This document shows, one piece after another, positions 1-6,171 of a stretch of DNA of 7,550 nt. The translations under genes were made by a program, and so were the position numbers. Source of the stretch: Alistipes sp. (lineage in GTDB: Bacteria; Bacteroidota; Bacteroidia; Bacteroidales; Rikenellaceae); assembly GCA_031285485.1 (NCBI GenBank), contig JAITWC010000043.1:1-7550 (forward strand), read 5' to 3'. Every line of letters starts with the position of its first letter. The stretch's first letter is position 1. The notes under the pieces are model-generated. The model ran no database searches. It was not told where the DNA came from and was given only the letters and a program-made list of their open reading frames with translations.

Positions 1-54
1 GGGGAACCGCTCTGAAAACTCAAAAATACTGAGGCTCTTAAACTTTTGCTCCAT
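1..54 (-). CDS. IS1595-family transposase, N-terminal fragment cut by window edge
   Basis: Reading leftwards from the ATG at 54-52, an open frame of 18 codons gives MEQKFKSLSIFEFSERFP and continues past base 1. From memory, this resembles the start of Bacteroidetes IS1595-family transposases, which begin with a K-F-K-S-L-x-I-F-E-F segment just ahead of a zinc-ribbon domain and an ISXO2-like DDE domain. Those later domains would lie outside the window, so neither zinc ligands nor catalytic residues can be checked. A strong promoter lies just upstream at 76-107, as expected for an intact IS 5' end. The family call rests on a short stretch; a non-IS protein with a similar start is possible but less likely. 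Whether the transposase is intact is unknown. Confidence 0.6.
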   Translation of the reverse strand, partial: MEQKFKSLSIFEFSERFP

Positions 55-75
55 ATCGCGATACTGTTAACTATG

Positions 76-107
76 CAAATATAAGAACTTTACCTCTATT
101 TTACAAA
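76..107 (-). promoter_or_regulatory. Bacteroidetes-type promoter of the transposase
   Basis: On the minus strand, TTTG (107-104) is followed by exactly 20 nt and then TATATTTG (83-76). This matches the Bacteroidetes primary-sigma consensus (-33 TTTG, spacer 19-21, -7 TAnnTTTG) without a mismatch. Transcription should start around 70, giving a leader of about 15-20 nt before the ATG at 54. Confidence 0.7.
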
Positions 108-310
108 TGCCTAATTCAATAAGGGCATTGATCTCCGAAAAGTGGAGAAAGGAATTGGGAGGCGATCAACTCATTCTGTCTCCGCAATTGCTGCAGAAAT
201 AGCCGATATAGATTGTCAAGCAATATGTCCGATCTCTTTTTTGTTTTCATATCCTCTTTGGTCAAATAGCGCTTGGATGATGCCTGCGAAAATCCGGGAT
301 GTGGCACTGG
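108..310. other. Intergenic stretch with IS end and one doubtful small ORF
   Basis: This AT-richer stretch lies between the transposase promoter and the receptor stop codon. It must contain the end of the insertion sequence. On the minus strand an ORF runs to a stop at 116-118. It can start at GTG 307, three bases after the receptor stop, or at ATG 250, where AAAGAGGAT just upstream gives a weakly placed ribosome site. The ATG version is 44 aa, starts MKTKKRSDILLDNLYRLF and is rich in Leu, Arg and Gln; I do not recognise it. It may be the truncated start of a host gene cut by the IS, a real small protein, or chance. No convincing terminator for the receptor gene is visible. Confidence 0.3.
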
Positions 311-2710
311 TTATTGTGCCCGCCGCTTTTCGTCTTCTATGCCGGACGTGCGATTACGAGCTGCGCGGGCATTGCCACTCCCGAAATTATATCGCACGCT
401 GAAGTTAACATAGCGCGTGTCACGCCGGATATTCATTCTGTATTCCAAGCCATTGACAGAGGCTATGTTTTGTTTGGAAGTATAAAACAAGTCATTGGCG
501 GCGATTGACACAGAGAATTTATTGTCGAAAAACGTCTTCCGCACACCCAGTGAAACATTCCCCATCGGCTCCAACTCCATATAAGCATCCTGTATCTTCG
601 ACTGGTATAAACCGGTCAATTCAGCGGAGAGCGTTTGCGATATCCTGAAATTGTTTGCGATCTGGGCCTGTGTCGCAACGGATTCATTGTCGATCTCCCC
701 GTAACTCTCTCTCGATTTATTATGGCTGTACAACCCGATGACCGCCATGTTTATATTCCAGAACTTCGCTGGCGACACCCGGTAGTTAACCATGGCCGTC
801 ACTGATTCTCTCTCTCCGAAATTAGCGCGTACCATCCCGTATCGCCCCTGCTGCTGAACGGGCATGATCGAGATCATGTCTTTCGTGTGGTCGTACGACA
901 ACCGGAGCATTATACTCTGCCCCAAAGTGTATGAGAACGAGACATTATCGATATACGACGGCTTCAGATCCGGGTTCCCCGCTTCAAACGAATAAGCATC
1001 GAGTTTTACCTCGAACGGATTCAACTGGCCATAATTCGGCCTCATGATGCGACGTCCGTAGGAGACCCCGAATTGATGTTTGTCTGACAAACGATAGTTG
1101 AGATACAAGGTCGGGAAAAGGTCAAAATAGTATCTTCGATTGATCTCCCCCGTTGTGCGCTGCTCACCTTCGGAGTCGGTATACTCACCGCGCAGTCCTG
1201 CTTGCAGGTTCACCTTTCCGAACCCCTGATTAAAGGTCAGGTAACCGGAATGAACTGCCTCGCGATAGACGAAACGGTTGGTGCGGTCGGGATCGATCTC
1301 CCACGCGTCGACGCCATATTCCTCGAACAGCAGGTTGTTGTCGGTGATGGAGCGGCCTGTTTTGCCCCCAAACTCCATCCGTGCGTTTTCCCACAACGGT
1401 TGGGCGTAATCCACCTTGGCCGCCCATACCTCGATCTGCTGAGGATTGGCATGTCGCAGGCGTTCGGAACGGTCTTCGAGCGGCAGTCCTTCGATATCAA
1501 AATAATCAACCTCGCTCATCTGCCAAGGCCCGGATACGAACTTCCCGTAATCCAAGTCGATATTCAGCCGCTGACCAGGTTTATCAAATGTGCTCTGGTA
1601 ATTCAGGTTCAGTTGATCGCCGTGATTGTCGTTAGTCGATTCAGAGTGTATGGCCGACGAAACGACCCCCTCCAGCGCGGGAGAGAGGGTGGTCGTTCCG
1701 TCCGTAACGCTCAACTCATTCCCCGCCCGATAGCCGTTGTAAAGAAACCCGAGGATGTTCTTTTCATTCAGGTAATAATCCATCCCGACCCGGTAACTTT
1801 GGTTAACCCGCGCCGCGCTCGACTCTTTGACAGTGTTCTGGTCGAACAAGTGGCTGACCCCATTGGCCTGAGTACTGTTGATCTGATTCAACTCCGCCCA
1901 ACTGTTCGTCCGGCTGATGCTGTAATTACCGAAGAGGTTGAAATTTTTGCGACCGTAATTCAGAGTGATACCTGCATTTTCAGTATCCCGCCGCCCCTGC
2001 CGAAACCCGGCATCGAGTGAAGCATTGAACCCATACTGCAATCCCTTTTTTGTCCGGATATCAATTATTCCTCCTATACCTACGGCATCGTAGCGTGACG
2101 AAGGATTGGTAATGATCTCCACTCGGGCTACATTATCGCCCTGTATGGAGGACAGCAAAGCGATAAGTTGCTCTCCCGAAAGGCGCGAAGGGCGGCCGTC
2201 CACATAGACCTCTACCTCCTTGCCCATCACCGAGATCGAACCATCGCTGACCATCACTCCCGGGGTGTTGGCCAGTACGTCGACAGCGTTGCGGCCTGCG
2301 GTCAGGATGTTATTGCCCACATTCACCACATACCGGTCGGTTTGCTGCTCGACAAAGGGACGACGACCGACAACAACGACATCGGTGATCCGGTTCTCTG
2401 TCTCATTCAGTCGGAACTCACCGAGTTGGTACTGCGCAGGGATCGTGACATTCCGGCTGATCTCCTGGTATCCCACATAGGTAACCAAAATAATGTAGGA
2501 GCCGGACTGAACGCTTTCCATCGTGAAGTTTCCTTCGGCATTTGTCACACTGCCCGTGACGATAACGGAGTCCGCCTTCAGTAGTGCCACAGTAGCGTAG
2601 GGTATTTTCTCGCCGTCTGCGTTTCTGACCACGCTGCCGGTAATCGTGTGTTGCGCTGTAACAGGCAGCCCACAGAGACAAAACAGAATGATTAAAAGTG
2701 ATTTTTTCAT
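311..2710 (-). CDS. TonB-dependent receptor-like outer-membrane beta-barrel protein
   Basis: This is a 799-aa outer-membrane protein of the plug-plus-barrel type, expected to import a bulky ligand across the outer membrane using TonB energy. The substrate is unknown. Residues 1-20 are a signal peptide (MKKSLLIILFCLCG, likely cut after VTA or VTAQ). About 21-95 is a carboxypeptidase-regulatory-like beta-sandwich (TITGSVV, IPYATVAL, YVGYQ). About 105-220 is the plug, with DVVVVGRRPF, AVDVLANTPGV, VYVDGRPSRLSGEQ and the typical GIGGIIDIRTKKG. The rest has the alternating aromatic strands of the OMP_b-brl_3 barrel family and ends with RYNFGSG and a short charged tail. It is complete but shorter than SusC proteins (about 1000 aa), and no SusD neighbour, sigma factor or anti-sigma factor is in the window. 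The start is ATG with no Shine-Dalgarno, usual for Bacteroidetes. GC is visibly lower than in the genes to the right. The family call is firm, the ligand is not. Confidence 0.88.
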   Translation of the reverse strand: MKKSLLIILFCLCGLPVTAQHTITGSVVRNADGEKIPYATVALLKADSVIVTGSVTNAEGNFTMESVQSGSYIILVTYVGYQEISRNVTIPAQYQLGEFRLNETENRITDVVVVGRRPFVEQQTDRYVVNVGNNILTAGRNAVDVLANTPGVMVSDGSISVMGKEVEVYVDGRPSRLSGEQLIALLSSIQGDNVARVEIITNPSSRYDAVGIGGIIDIRTKKGLQYGFNASLDAGFRQGRRDTENAGITLNYGRKNFNLFGNYSISRTNSWAELNQINSTQANGVSHLFDQNTVKESSAARVNQSYRVGMDYYLNEKNILGFLYNGYRAGNELSVTDGTTTLSPALEGVVSSAIHSESTNDNHGDQLNLNYQSTFDKPGQRLNIDLDYGKFVSGPWQMSEVDYFDIEGLPLEDRSERLRHANPQQIEVWAAKVDYAQPLWENARMEFGGKTGRSITDNNLLFEEYGVDAWEIDPDRTNRFVYREAVHSGYLTFNQGFGKVNLQAGLRGEYTDSEGEQRTTGEINRRYYFDLFPTLYLNYRLSDKHQFGVSYGRRIMRPNYGQLNPFEVKLDAYSFEAGNPDLKPSYIDNVSFSYTLGQSIMLRLSYDHTKDMISIMPVQQQGRYGMVRANFGERESVTAMVNYRVSPAKFWNINMAVIGLYSHNKSRESYGEIDNESVATQAQIANNFRISQTLSAELTGLYQSKIQDAYMELEPMGNVSLGVRKTFFDNKFSVSIAANDLFYTSKQNIASVNGLEYRMNIRRDTRYVNFSVRYNFGSGNARAARNRTSGIEDEKRRAQ

Positions 2711-2728
2711 GATCTTGGTGGTTGAAAT

Positions 2729-2736
2729 TAAACATA
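2729..2736 (-). promoter_or_regulatory. Possible -7 box for the receptor gene
   Basis: On the minus strand TATGTTTA matches TAnnTTTG at all but the last base and lies about 18 nt upstream of the receptor ATG. No TTTG is found 19-21 nt further upstream. A TTGACA lies only 14-17 nt upstream, so the -33 element is weak or absent. Low confidence. Confidence 0.3.
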
Positions 2737-2782
2737 GAATGGCCGGATGTCAATTGGAGCGTAAAGGTAACAAAAAAAATTG

Positions 2783-2794
2783 TACTTTTGGAGG
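2783..2794 (+). promoter_or_regulatory. -7 box overlapping a Shine-Dalgarno for the helicase gene
   Basis: TACTTTTG at 2783-2790 is an exact match to TAnnTTTG, and GGAGG at 2790-2794 is a good Shine-Dalgarno five bases before the ATG at 2800. The two share base 2790. Transcription from this box would start within a few bases of the ATG and lose the Shine-Dalgarno, so only one reading can hold for a given transcript. No TTTG sits at the right distance upstream (TTG at 2754-2756 is 26 nt away). The GGAGG supports ATG 2800 over the in-frame TTG at 2722. Confidence 0.45.
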
Positions 2795-2799
2795 CGGAG

Positions 2800-5700
2800 A
2801 TGGGAAACGTAAAGATAATCGCCGCATCGGCCGGCTCGGGCAAAACCTACCGCCTCGCTTACGAATATGTGAAGAGCGTGGTGGAAAATCCCTCGTTCTA
2901 CCGCAACATCCTCGCCGTGACCTTCACCAACAAGGCCACCGAGGAGATGTCGTCGCGAATCCTCGAACGGCTCCACGAACTTGCCACCGAGGGCGTCCGC
3001 AGTCCATATCTCGACGACCTGTGCACCGACCTAAACACAGACGAGGCCACGATCCGGACACGGGCAAAAGAAGCCCGCCACAACATACTGCACGATTACA
3101 GCCGTTTCGCGGTGCTGACGATCGACCGTTTTTTCCAGCGGCTGATCCGTTCGTTCCTGCGCGAGTTGGGCGTCGACGGTGGTTTCGAACTGAGGTTGGA
3201 GACCGACGAGTTGCTGGCACTGGCCGCCGACGCGCTGATCGACGAGGCGTCGGCCGACACCAGCATACGCGACCGATTGTTCGCCGCGTCGACCTTCCGT
3301 CTCGACGAGGGCCGACGATGGGACATTCGCGAGGGACTGGTGGCGCTCGGCGGCGAACTTTTCGGCGAGGAGTACCGGCGCGGGGCGGAGAACGCCCCCG
3401 ATCCGTCGATCATAGAACAGATAGTCGAGCGGTCGACCCGCGCCTGTGACGCGATGCAGTCGAAAGCCGCCGGGGCACTAAAAATCATCGCCGGAGCAGC
3501 CCTCACGGCCGACGACTTCAAGGGCCGAAACACAAGAAGCCTCGTCACGTGGCTCAGGAAAGTGGCCACGGGCGACTTCATCCCCCTGTCGCCCGCCACC
3601 GCCGAGGCCGCCGCCAGCGACGATCTTTCGGCCTGGGCGCCCAAGACCTCGCCCTCCCGCGCCGCAGTCGAGTCGCTGATCCCCACGCTGCAACCCCTGC
3701 TCCGGGAGCTCGAAAACATCCACGCCGCCAACCGCCGTCTCGTGGCAAGCGCGAGGCTGCTGGGCGAGAACAGCCACAACTTCGTGCTGCTGGGCGACCT
3801 CCAACGCCACATCGAACGCATCTGCCGCGAGGAGAACATAGTGCCCATCAGCGAGACCAACCGCATGATCGCGCGTCTGGTCGGGGGCAACGACACCCCG
3901 TTCATCTTCGAGCGCGCGGGCAGCTACTTCACCCGCTTTCTGGTCGACGAGTTTCAGGACACCTCGCAGGCGCAGTGGGAGAACTTCGTGCCGCTCCTGC
4001 GCAACGCCATCGCGGGCGAGCCGGGCCACCCGGTGCTGCTCATCGGCGACGTCAAGCAGGCGATCTACCGTTGGCGCGGCAGCGACTGGCGGATACTCTC
4101 GCGCCGCGTCCACGAGCAGATGGGCCAAGGCCGCGTGGAGAGCGAGACGCTCGCCACGAACTACCGCAGCCTCCGCCGCATAGTCGAGTTCACGGGCGAA
4201 GCCGTGGGCCGAATGACCGGGGCGGCCGGTGCGGCGCTCGACGCCACCGTCGCCTCGGCCCTGCGCGAAGGCTCGCTCCCCTCCGCCGAGGCCGACGAAC
4301 TGACGGGAATGCTCGCCGCCGCCTACGCCGGCCACACCCAGACCCCGCGCCCGGAGGCCGACGGCGGCTACGTCACGATGACGGTCTACGGCCCCGACGC
4401 GGAGGGGAAATACGCGCCGCCCATCGTCGCCCGGGTCGAGGAGCTTCAGTCGCGGGGCTACCGCGCGGGCGACATCGCGATATTGGTGCGCTCCAACACA
4501 CAGGGCGCCCGCGTGGCGCAGATGCTGCTCGACCACAAACGACTCAACCCCGGCTCGCCCTACCGTTACGACGTGGTGACGGCCGAGGCGCTCACGGTGG
4601 GCGCGTCGGCGGCAAGCCGTTTCATCATCGCCTGCCTCTCGCTCGCCGCCGAACCGTCCGACACGATCCAAAGGGCGGTGTTCAACCGCTGGCTCGGCCG
4701 CCCGTTCGACTCGCCCCTCACGGCCGACGACGCGGAGTTCTTCGCGCGCCTGGCCGCCCTGTCGCCCGGGGAGGCGTTCGAGGAGACGGTGCTGCGTTTC
4801 GGCCTCGACCGCCGCACGGACGACATAGCCTACATTCAGGCCGTCCACGGACAGATCGTCTCGTTCTCGTCGCGCTCGGTGGCCGACATCCCGCTCTTCC
4901 TCAAGTGGTGGAACGAACACGGCGCCGCGGCCTCCATCACCATGCAGCAGTCGGCCGACGCCATCACCGTGTCCACGATCCACAAATCGAAGGGCCTCGA
5001 ATACCCGGCCGTCATCGTGCCGTGGCTGTCGTGGTCGCTGGCTCCCGAGGTTCGCGGCCGGCCGCTCGTGTTGTGGTCGGAGTCCGCCGAGGGTGGGCTT
5101 GCGGGTGCGGTGCCCATAAATTACAAGGAGGCAATGGGTGGCTCGTGGTTCTCGGCGCGCTACTATCGCGAGCAGGTTTTGGCCGCCATCGACTCGATGA
5201 ACCTGTTCTACGTCGCCGCCACGCGTGCCGGGCGCGAACTCCATCTGATGGCTTCCGACAAGCCCCGCGAGAGCCGCGGCACGGTCGGCGGCCTTTTGCG
5301 CGAGGTTATGAACGTCACCGCCGGGTTTACCGAGTGGGGGGCGCCGGAATGTTTGCCCGGCTCCGGCTCGGCGGCCCACGCACAGGCCCTCTCCGGTGCT
5401 TTGCGCACCTATCCCACCCGTCGGCCGGGGGCGCGGGTTCGACTGCGGCTTCCCGTGACCCGATACGCGGAGGATGGCGTCGAGGGGCCGGACCTCTCGC
5501 CGCGCGACCTCGGGGTGCTGATGCACCGCGCTCTGGAGGGGGCCGTCACCGCCGCCGACATCGCCCTCGCCCTCGACCGCATGGCCGCCGACGCCCTCGT
5601 CTCGCCCGCCGAACACGCCCGCCTGCGCGACAACATCGACCGCGCCCTCGCCGACCCGCGGGTGGCCGAATGGTTCGACGGCGAGTGGGACGAGGTGCGA

Positions 5701-5931
5701 AACGAGGCGGGCATAGTGATCCCGGGTGCGCCCGCCACCCGCCGCCCCGACCGCGTGATGATCCGCGGTACGAAAGCCGTGATAGTGGACTACAAGTTCG
5801 GCCGCAGGACCCCGCCTGAACACGCCGCACAGCTGCGCGGCTACACCCGCCTGCTGCGGGAGATGGGCTACACCGACACCGAGGCGTACCTGTGGTACGT
5901 CGCCCTCGACCGGATCGAGAAAGTCTCCTGA
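2800..5931 (+). CDS. AddA/RecB-like UvrD-family helicase with C-terminal nuclease
   Basis: This 1043-aa superfamily 1A helicase fused to a RecB-type nuclease should resect double-strand breaks for recombination, in the cytoplasm, probably with an AddB-like partner encoded elsewhere. The helicase motifs are all present. Walker A ASAGSGKT is at 9-16, motif Ia TFTNKATEEM follows, and Walker B VDEFQDTS has D383-E384. Motif III GDVKQAIYRWRG is at 416-427, motif IV ATNYRS follows, motif V is STIHKSKGLEY (725-735), and motif VI FYVAATRAGREL has the arginine finger R809. The nuclease part has LMHRALEG (H909), RRPDRV (D984), VDYKFG (D997, K999) and AAQLRGY (Q1011, Y1015), a complete PD-(D/E)XK site. 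It is somewhat shorter than Bacillus AddA (about 1230 aa). I start it at ATG 2800, preceded by GGAGG; the longer TTG start at 2722 adds 26 residues with no family-like sequence. It is divergent from the receptor gene. GC is very high, which creates long shadow ORFs. No symbol is given because AddA and RecB-like paralogues are not separable here. Confidence 0.9.
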   Translation: MGNVKIIAASAGSGKTYRLAYEYVKSVVENPSFYRNILAVTFTNKATEEMSSRILERLHELATEGVRSPYLDDLCTDLNTDEATIRTRAKEARHNILHDYSRFAVLTIDRFFQRLIRSFLRELGVDGGFELRLETDELLALAADALIDEASADTSIRDRLFAASTFRLDEGRRWDIREGLVALGGELFGEEYRRGAENAPDPSIIEQIVERSTRACDAMQSKAAGALKIIAGAALTADDFKGRNTRSLVTWLRKVATGDFIPLSPATAEAAASDDLSAWAPKTSPSRAAVESLIPTLQPLLRELENIHAANRRLVASARLLGENSHNFVLLGDLQRHIERICREENIVPISETNRMIARLVGGNDTPFIFERAGSYFTRFLVDEFQDTSQAQWENFVPLLRNAIAGEPGHPVLLIGDVKQAIYRWRGSDWRILSRRVHEQMGQGRVESETLATNYRSLRRIVEFTGEAVGRMTGAAGAALDATVASALREGSLPSAEADELTGMLAAAYAGHTQTPRPEADGGYVTMTVYGPDAEGKYAPPIVARVEELQSRGYRAGDIAILVRSNTQGARVAQMLLDHKRLNPGSPYRYDVVTAEALTVGASAASRFIIACLSLAAEPSDTIQRAVFNRWLGRPFDSPLTADDAEFFARLAALSPGEAFEETVLRFGLDRRTDDIAYIQAVHGQIVSFSSRSVADIPLFLKWWNEHGAAASITMQQSADAITVSTIHKSKGLEYPAVIVPWLSWSLAPEVRGRPLVLWSESAEGGLAGAVPINYKEAMGGSWFSARYYREQVLAAIDSMNLFYVAATRAGRELHLMASDKPRESRGTVGGLLREVMNVTAGFTEWGAPECLPGSGSAAHAQALSGALRTYPTRRPGARVRLRLPVTRYAEDGVEGPDLSPRDLGVLMHRALEGAVTAADIALALDRMAADALVSPAEHARLRDNIDRALADPRVAEWFDGEWDEVRNEAGIVIPGAPATRRPDRVMIRGTKAVIVDYKFGRRTPPEHAAQLRGYTRLLREMGYTDTEAYLWYVALDRIEKVS

Positions 5932-5944
5932 TCCTGTCGCCCGC

Positions 5945-6036
5945 GAGCGCAAGTACATTTTTGGTCTCGGACAGGGTTGCGCTCTGGGGCGCAAGTCACT
6001 TTTTGGCCTCGTTCGGGGTTGCGCCCGGAGGCGCAA
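5945..6036. repeat. 42-bp tandem repeat with nested inverted repeats
   Basis: Two copies with 42-bp period occupy 5947-5988 and 5989-6030, and the first six bases of a third (GCGCAA) follow at 6031. By hand count 32 of 42 positions agree. Each copy carries an 8-bp stem around a 24-nt loop: GAGCGCAA (5945-5952) with TTGCGCTC (5977-5984), and GGGCGCAA (5987-5994) with TTGCGCCC (6019-6026). The second base pair differs between copies (A-T versus G-C) with pairing kept. Alternative short hairpins form between copies: TTGCGC 5977-5982 with GCGCAA 5989-5994 (6-nt loop), and TTGCGCC 6019-6025 with GGCGCAA 6030-6036 (4-nt loop). No T-run follows, so it is not a standard intrinsic terminator. It begins 13 bp after the helicase stop; function is unknown. 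Confidence 0.75.
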
Positions 6037-6117
6037 AAGGGTCTCTTTCGCGAAAATATGCGGGAGAACTGAAAAAAAACGCCGGGCGATGCAAGATTTC
6101 ACGATCCGCGGGATTTA

Positions 6118-6125
6118 TACAATTG
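6118..6125 (+). promoter_or_regulatory. Possible -7 box for the serpin gene
   Basis: TACAATTG matches TAnnTTTG at five of the six fixed positions and would start transcription around 6132, leaving a 35-40 nt A-rich leader. The only upstream candidate is TTTC (6097-6100) at 17 nt, short of the usual 19-21. It is the best box I see in this gap, but weak. Confidence 0.3.
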
Positions 6126-6135
6126 ACAAGGCAAC

Positions 6136-6171
6136 TTAAAAACAACATACCCATTAAAAACAACACACCCA
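6136..6171 (+). repeat. 18-bp tandem duplication forming the serpin leader
   Basis: TTAAAAACAACATACCCA (6136-6153) is followed directly by TTAAAAACAACACACCCA (6154-6171), 17 of 18 identical, with the last base of the second copy being the A of the ATG. There is no Shine-Dalgarno. The A-rich, unstructured character is typical of Bacteroidetes leaders. The first copy ends in the same CCCAT context but reads ATT instead of ATG, in the same frame. Confidence 0.85.

Larger units (their letters stand above)
1..140 (-). mobile_element. Insertion sequence (IS1595-like), one end; right boundary approximate
   Basis: The transposase start at 1-54 and its own promoter at 76-107 imply that one end of an insertion sequence lies to the right of base 107. 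I could not fix the terminus. The other terminal inverted repeat and the target-site duplication (8 bp is usual for the family) are not both in view, so 140 is only a placeholder. Two small inverted repeats lie near the likely end: AATGCC (106-111) with GGCATT (124-129), and TCTCC (132-136) with GGAGA (144-148). The element sits less than about 200 bp downstream of the receptor stop codon and is transcribed in the same direction as the receptor gene. Confidence 0.45.

Noticed and set aside
1202..2020. 272-codon plus-strand ORF opposite the receptor gene
   Set aside because: The receptor frame explains the region fully with signal peptide, plug and barrel. The antisense peptide shows no domain or upstream signals.
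2722..2799. Upstream TTG start for the helicase
   Set aside because: It would add 26 residues before the usual N-terminal strand leading into Walker A, overlap the divergent promoter region, and ignore the GGAGG placed five bases before ATG 2800.
3549..5819. Second long plus-strand ORF (756 codons) in another frame of the helicase
   Set aside because: The peptide is Arg/Pro/Gly-rich with no domain and lies entirely inside the helicase frame; a shadow ORF.
5945..6036. CRISPR-like array
   Set aside because: The 42-bp units are contiguous without unique spacers, only two full copies exist and they differ at about a quarter of positions; no cas genes are nearby.
6046..6055. Palindrome TTTCGCGAAA
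   Set aside because: A 10-bp palindrome in a GC-rich gap is short enough to be chance; no second copy or positioned promoter supports an operator.
3478..6102. Very long minus-strand ORF (874 codons) opposite the helicase
   Set aside because: The plus-strand frame has every helicase and nuclease motif. The antisense peptide is low-complexity, rich in Gly, Arg, Ala, Val and His, with no recognisable domain. It is what high third-position GC produces. Its N-terminal part only reads the 42-bp repeat as a 14-residue repeat.
5892..6170. Upstream in-frame extension of the serpin, overlapping the helicase end
   Set aside because: It runs through the 42-bp repeats and the A-rich leader and would bury the lipoprotein signal peptide that begins at ATG 6171.
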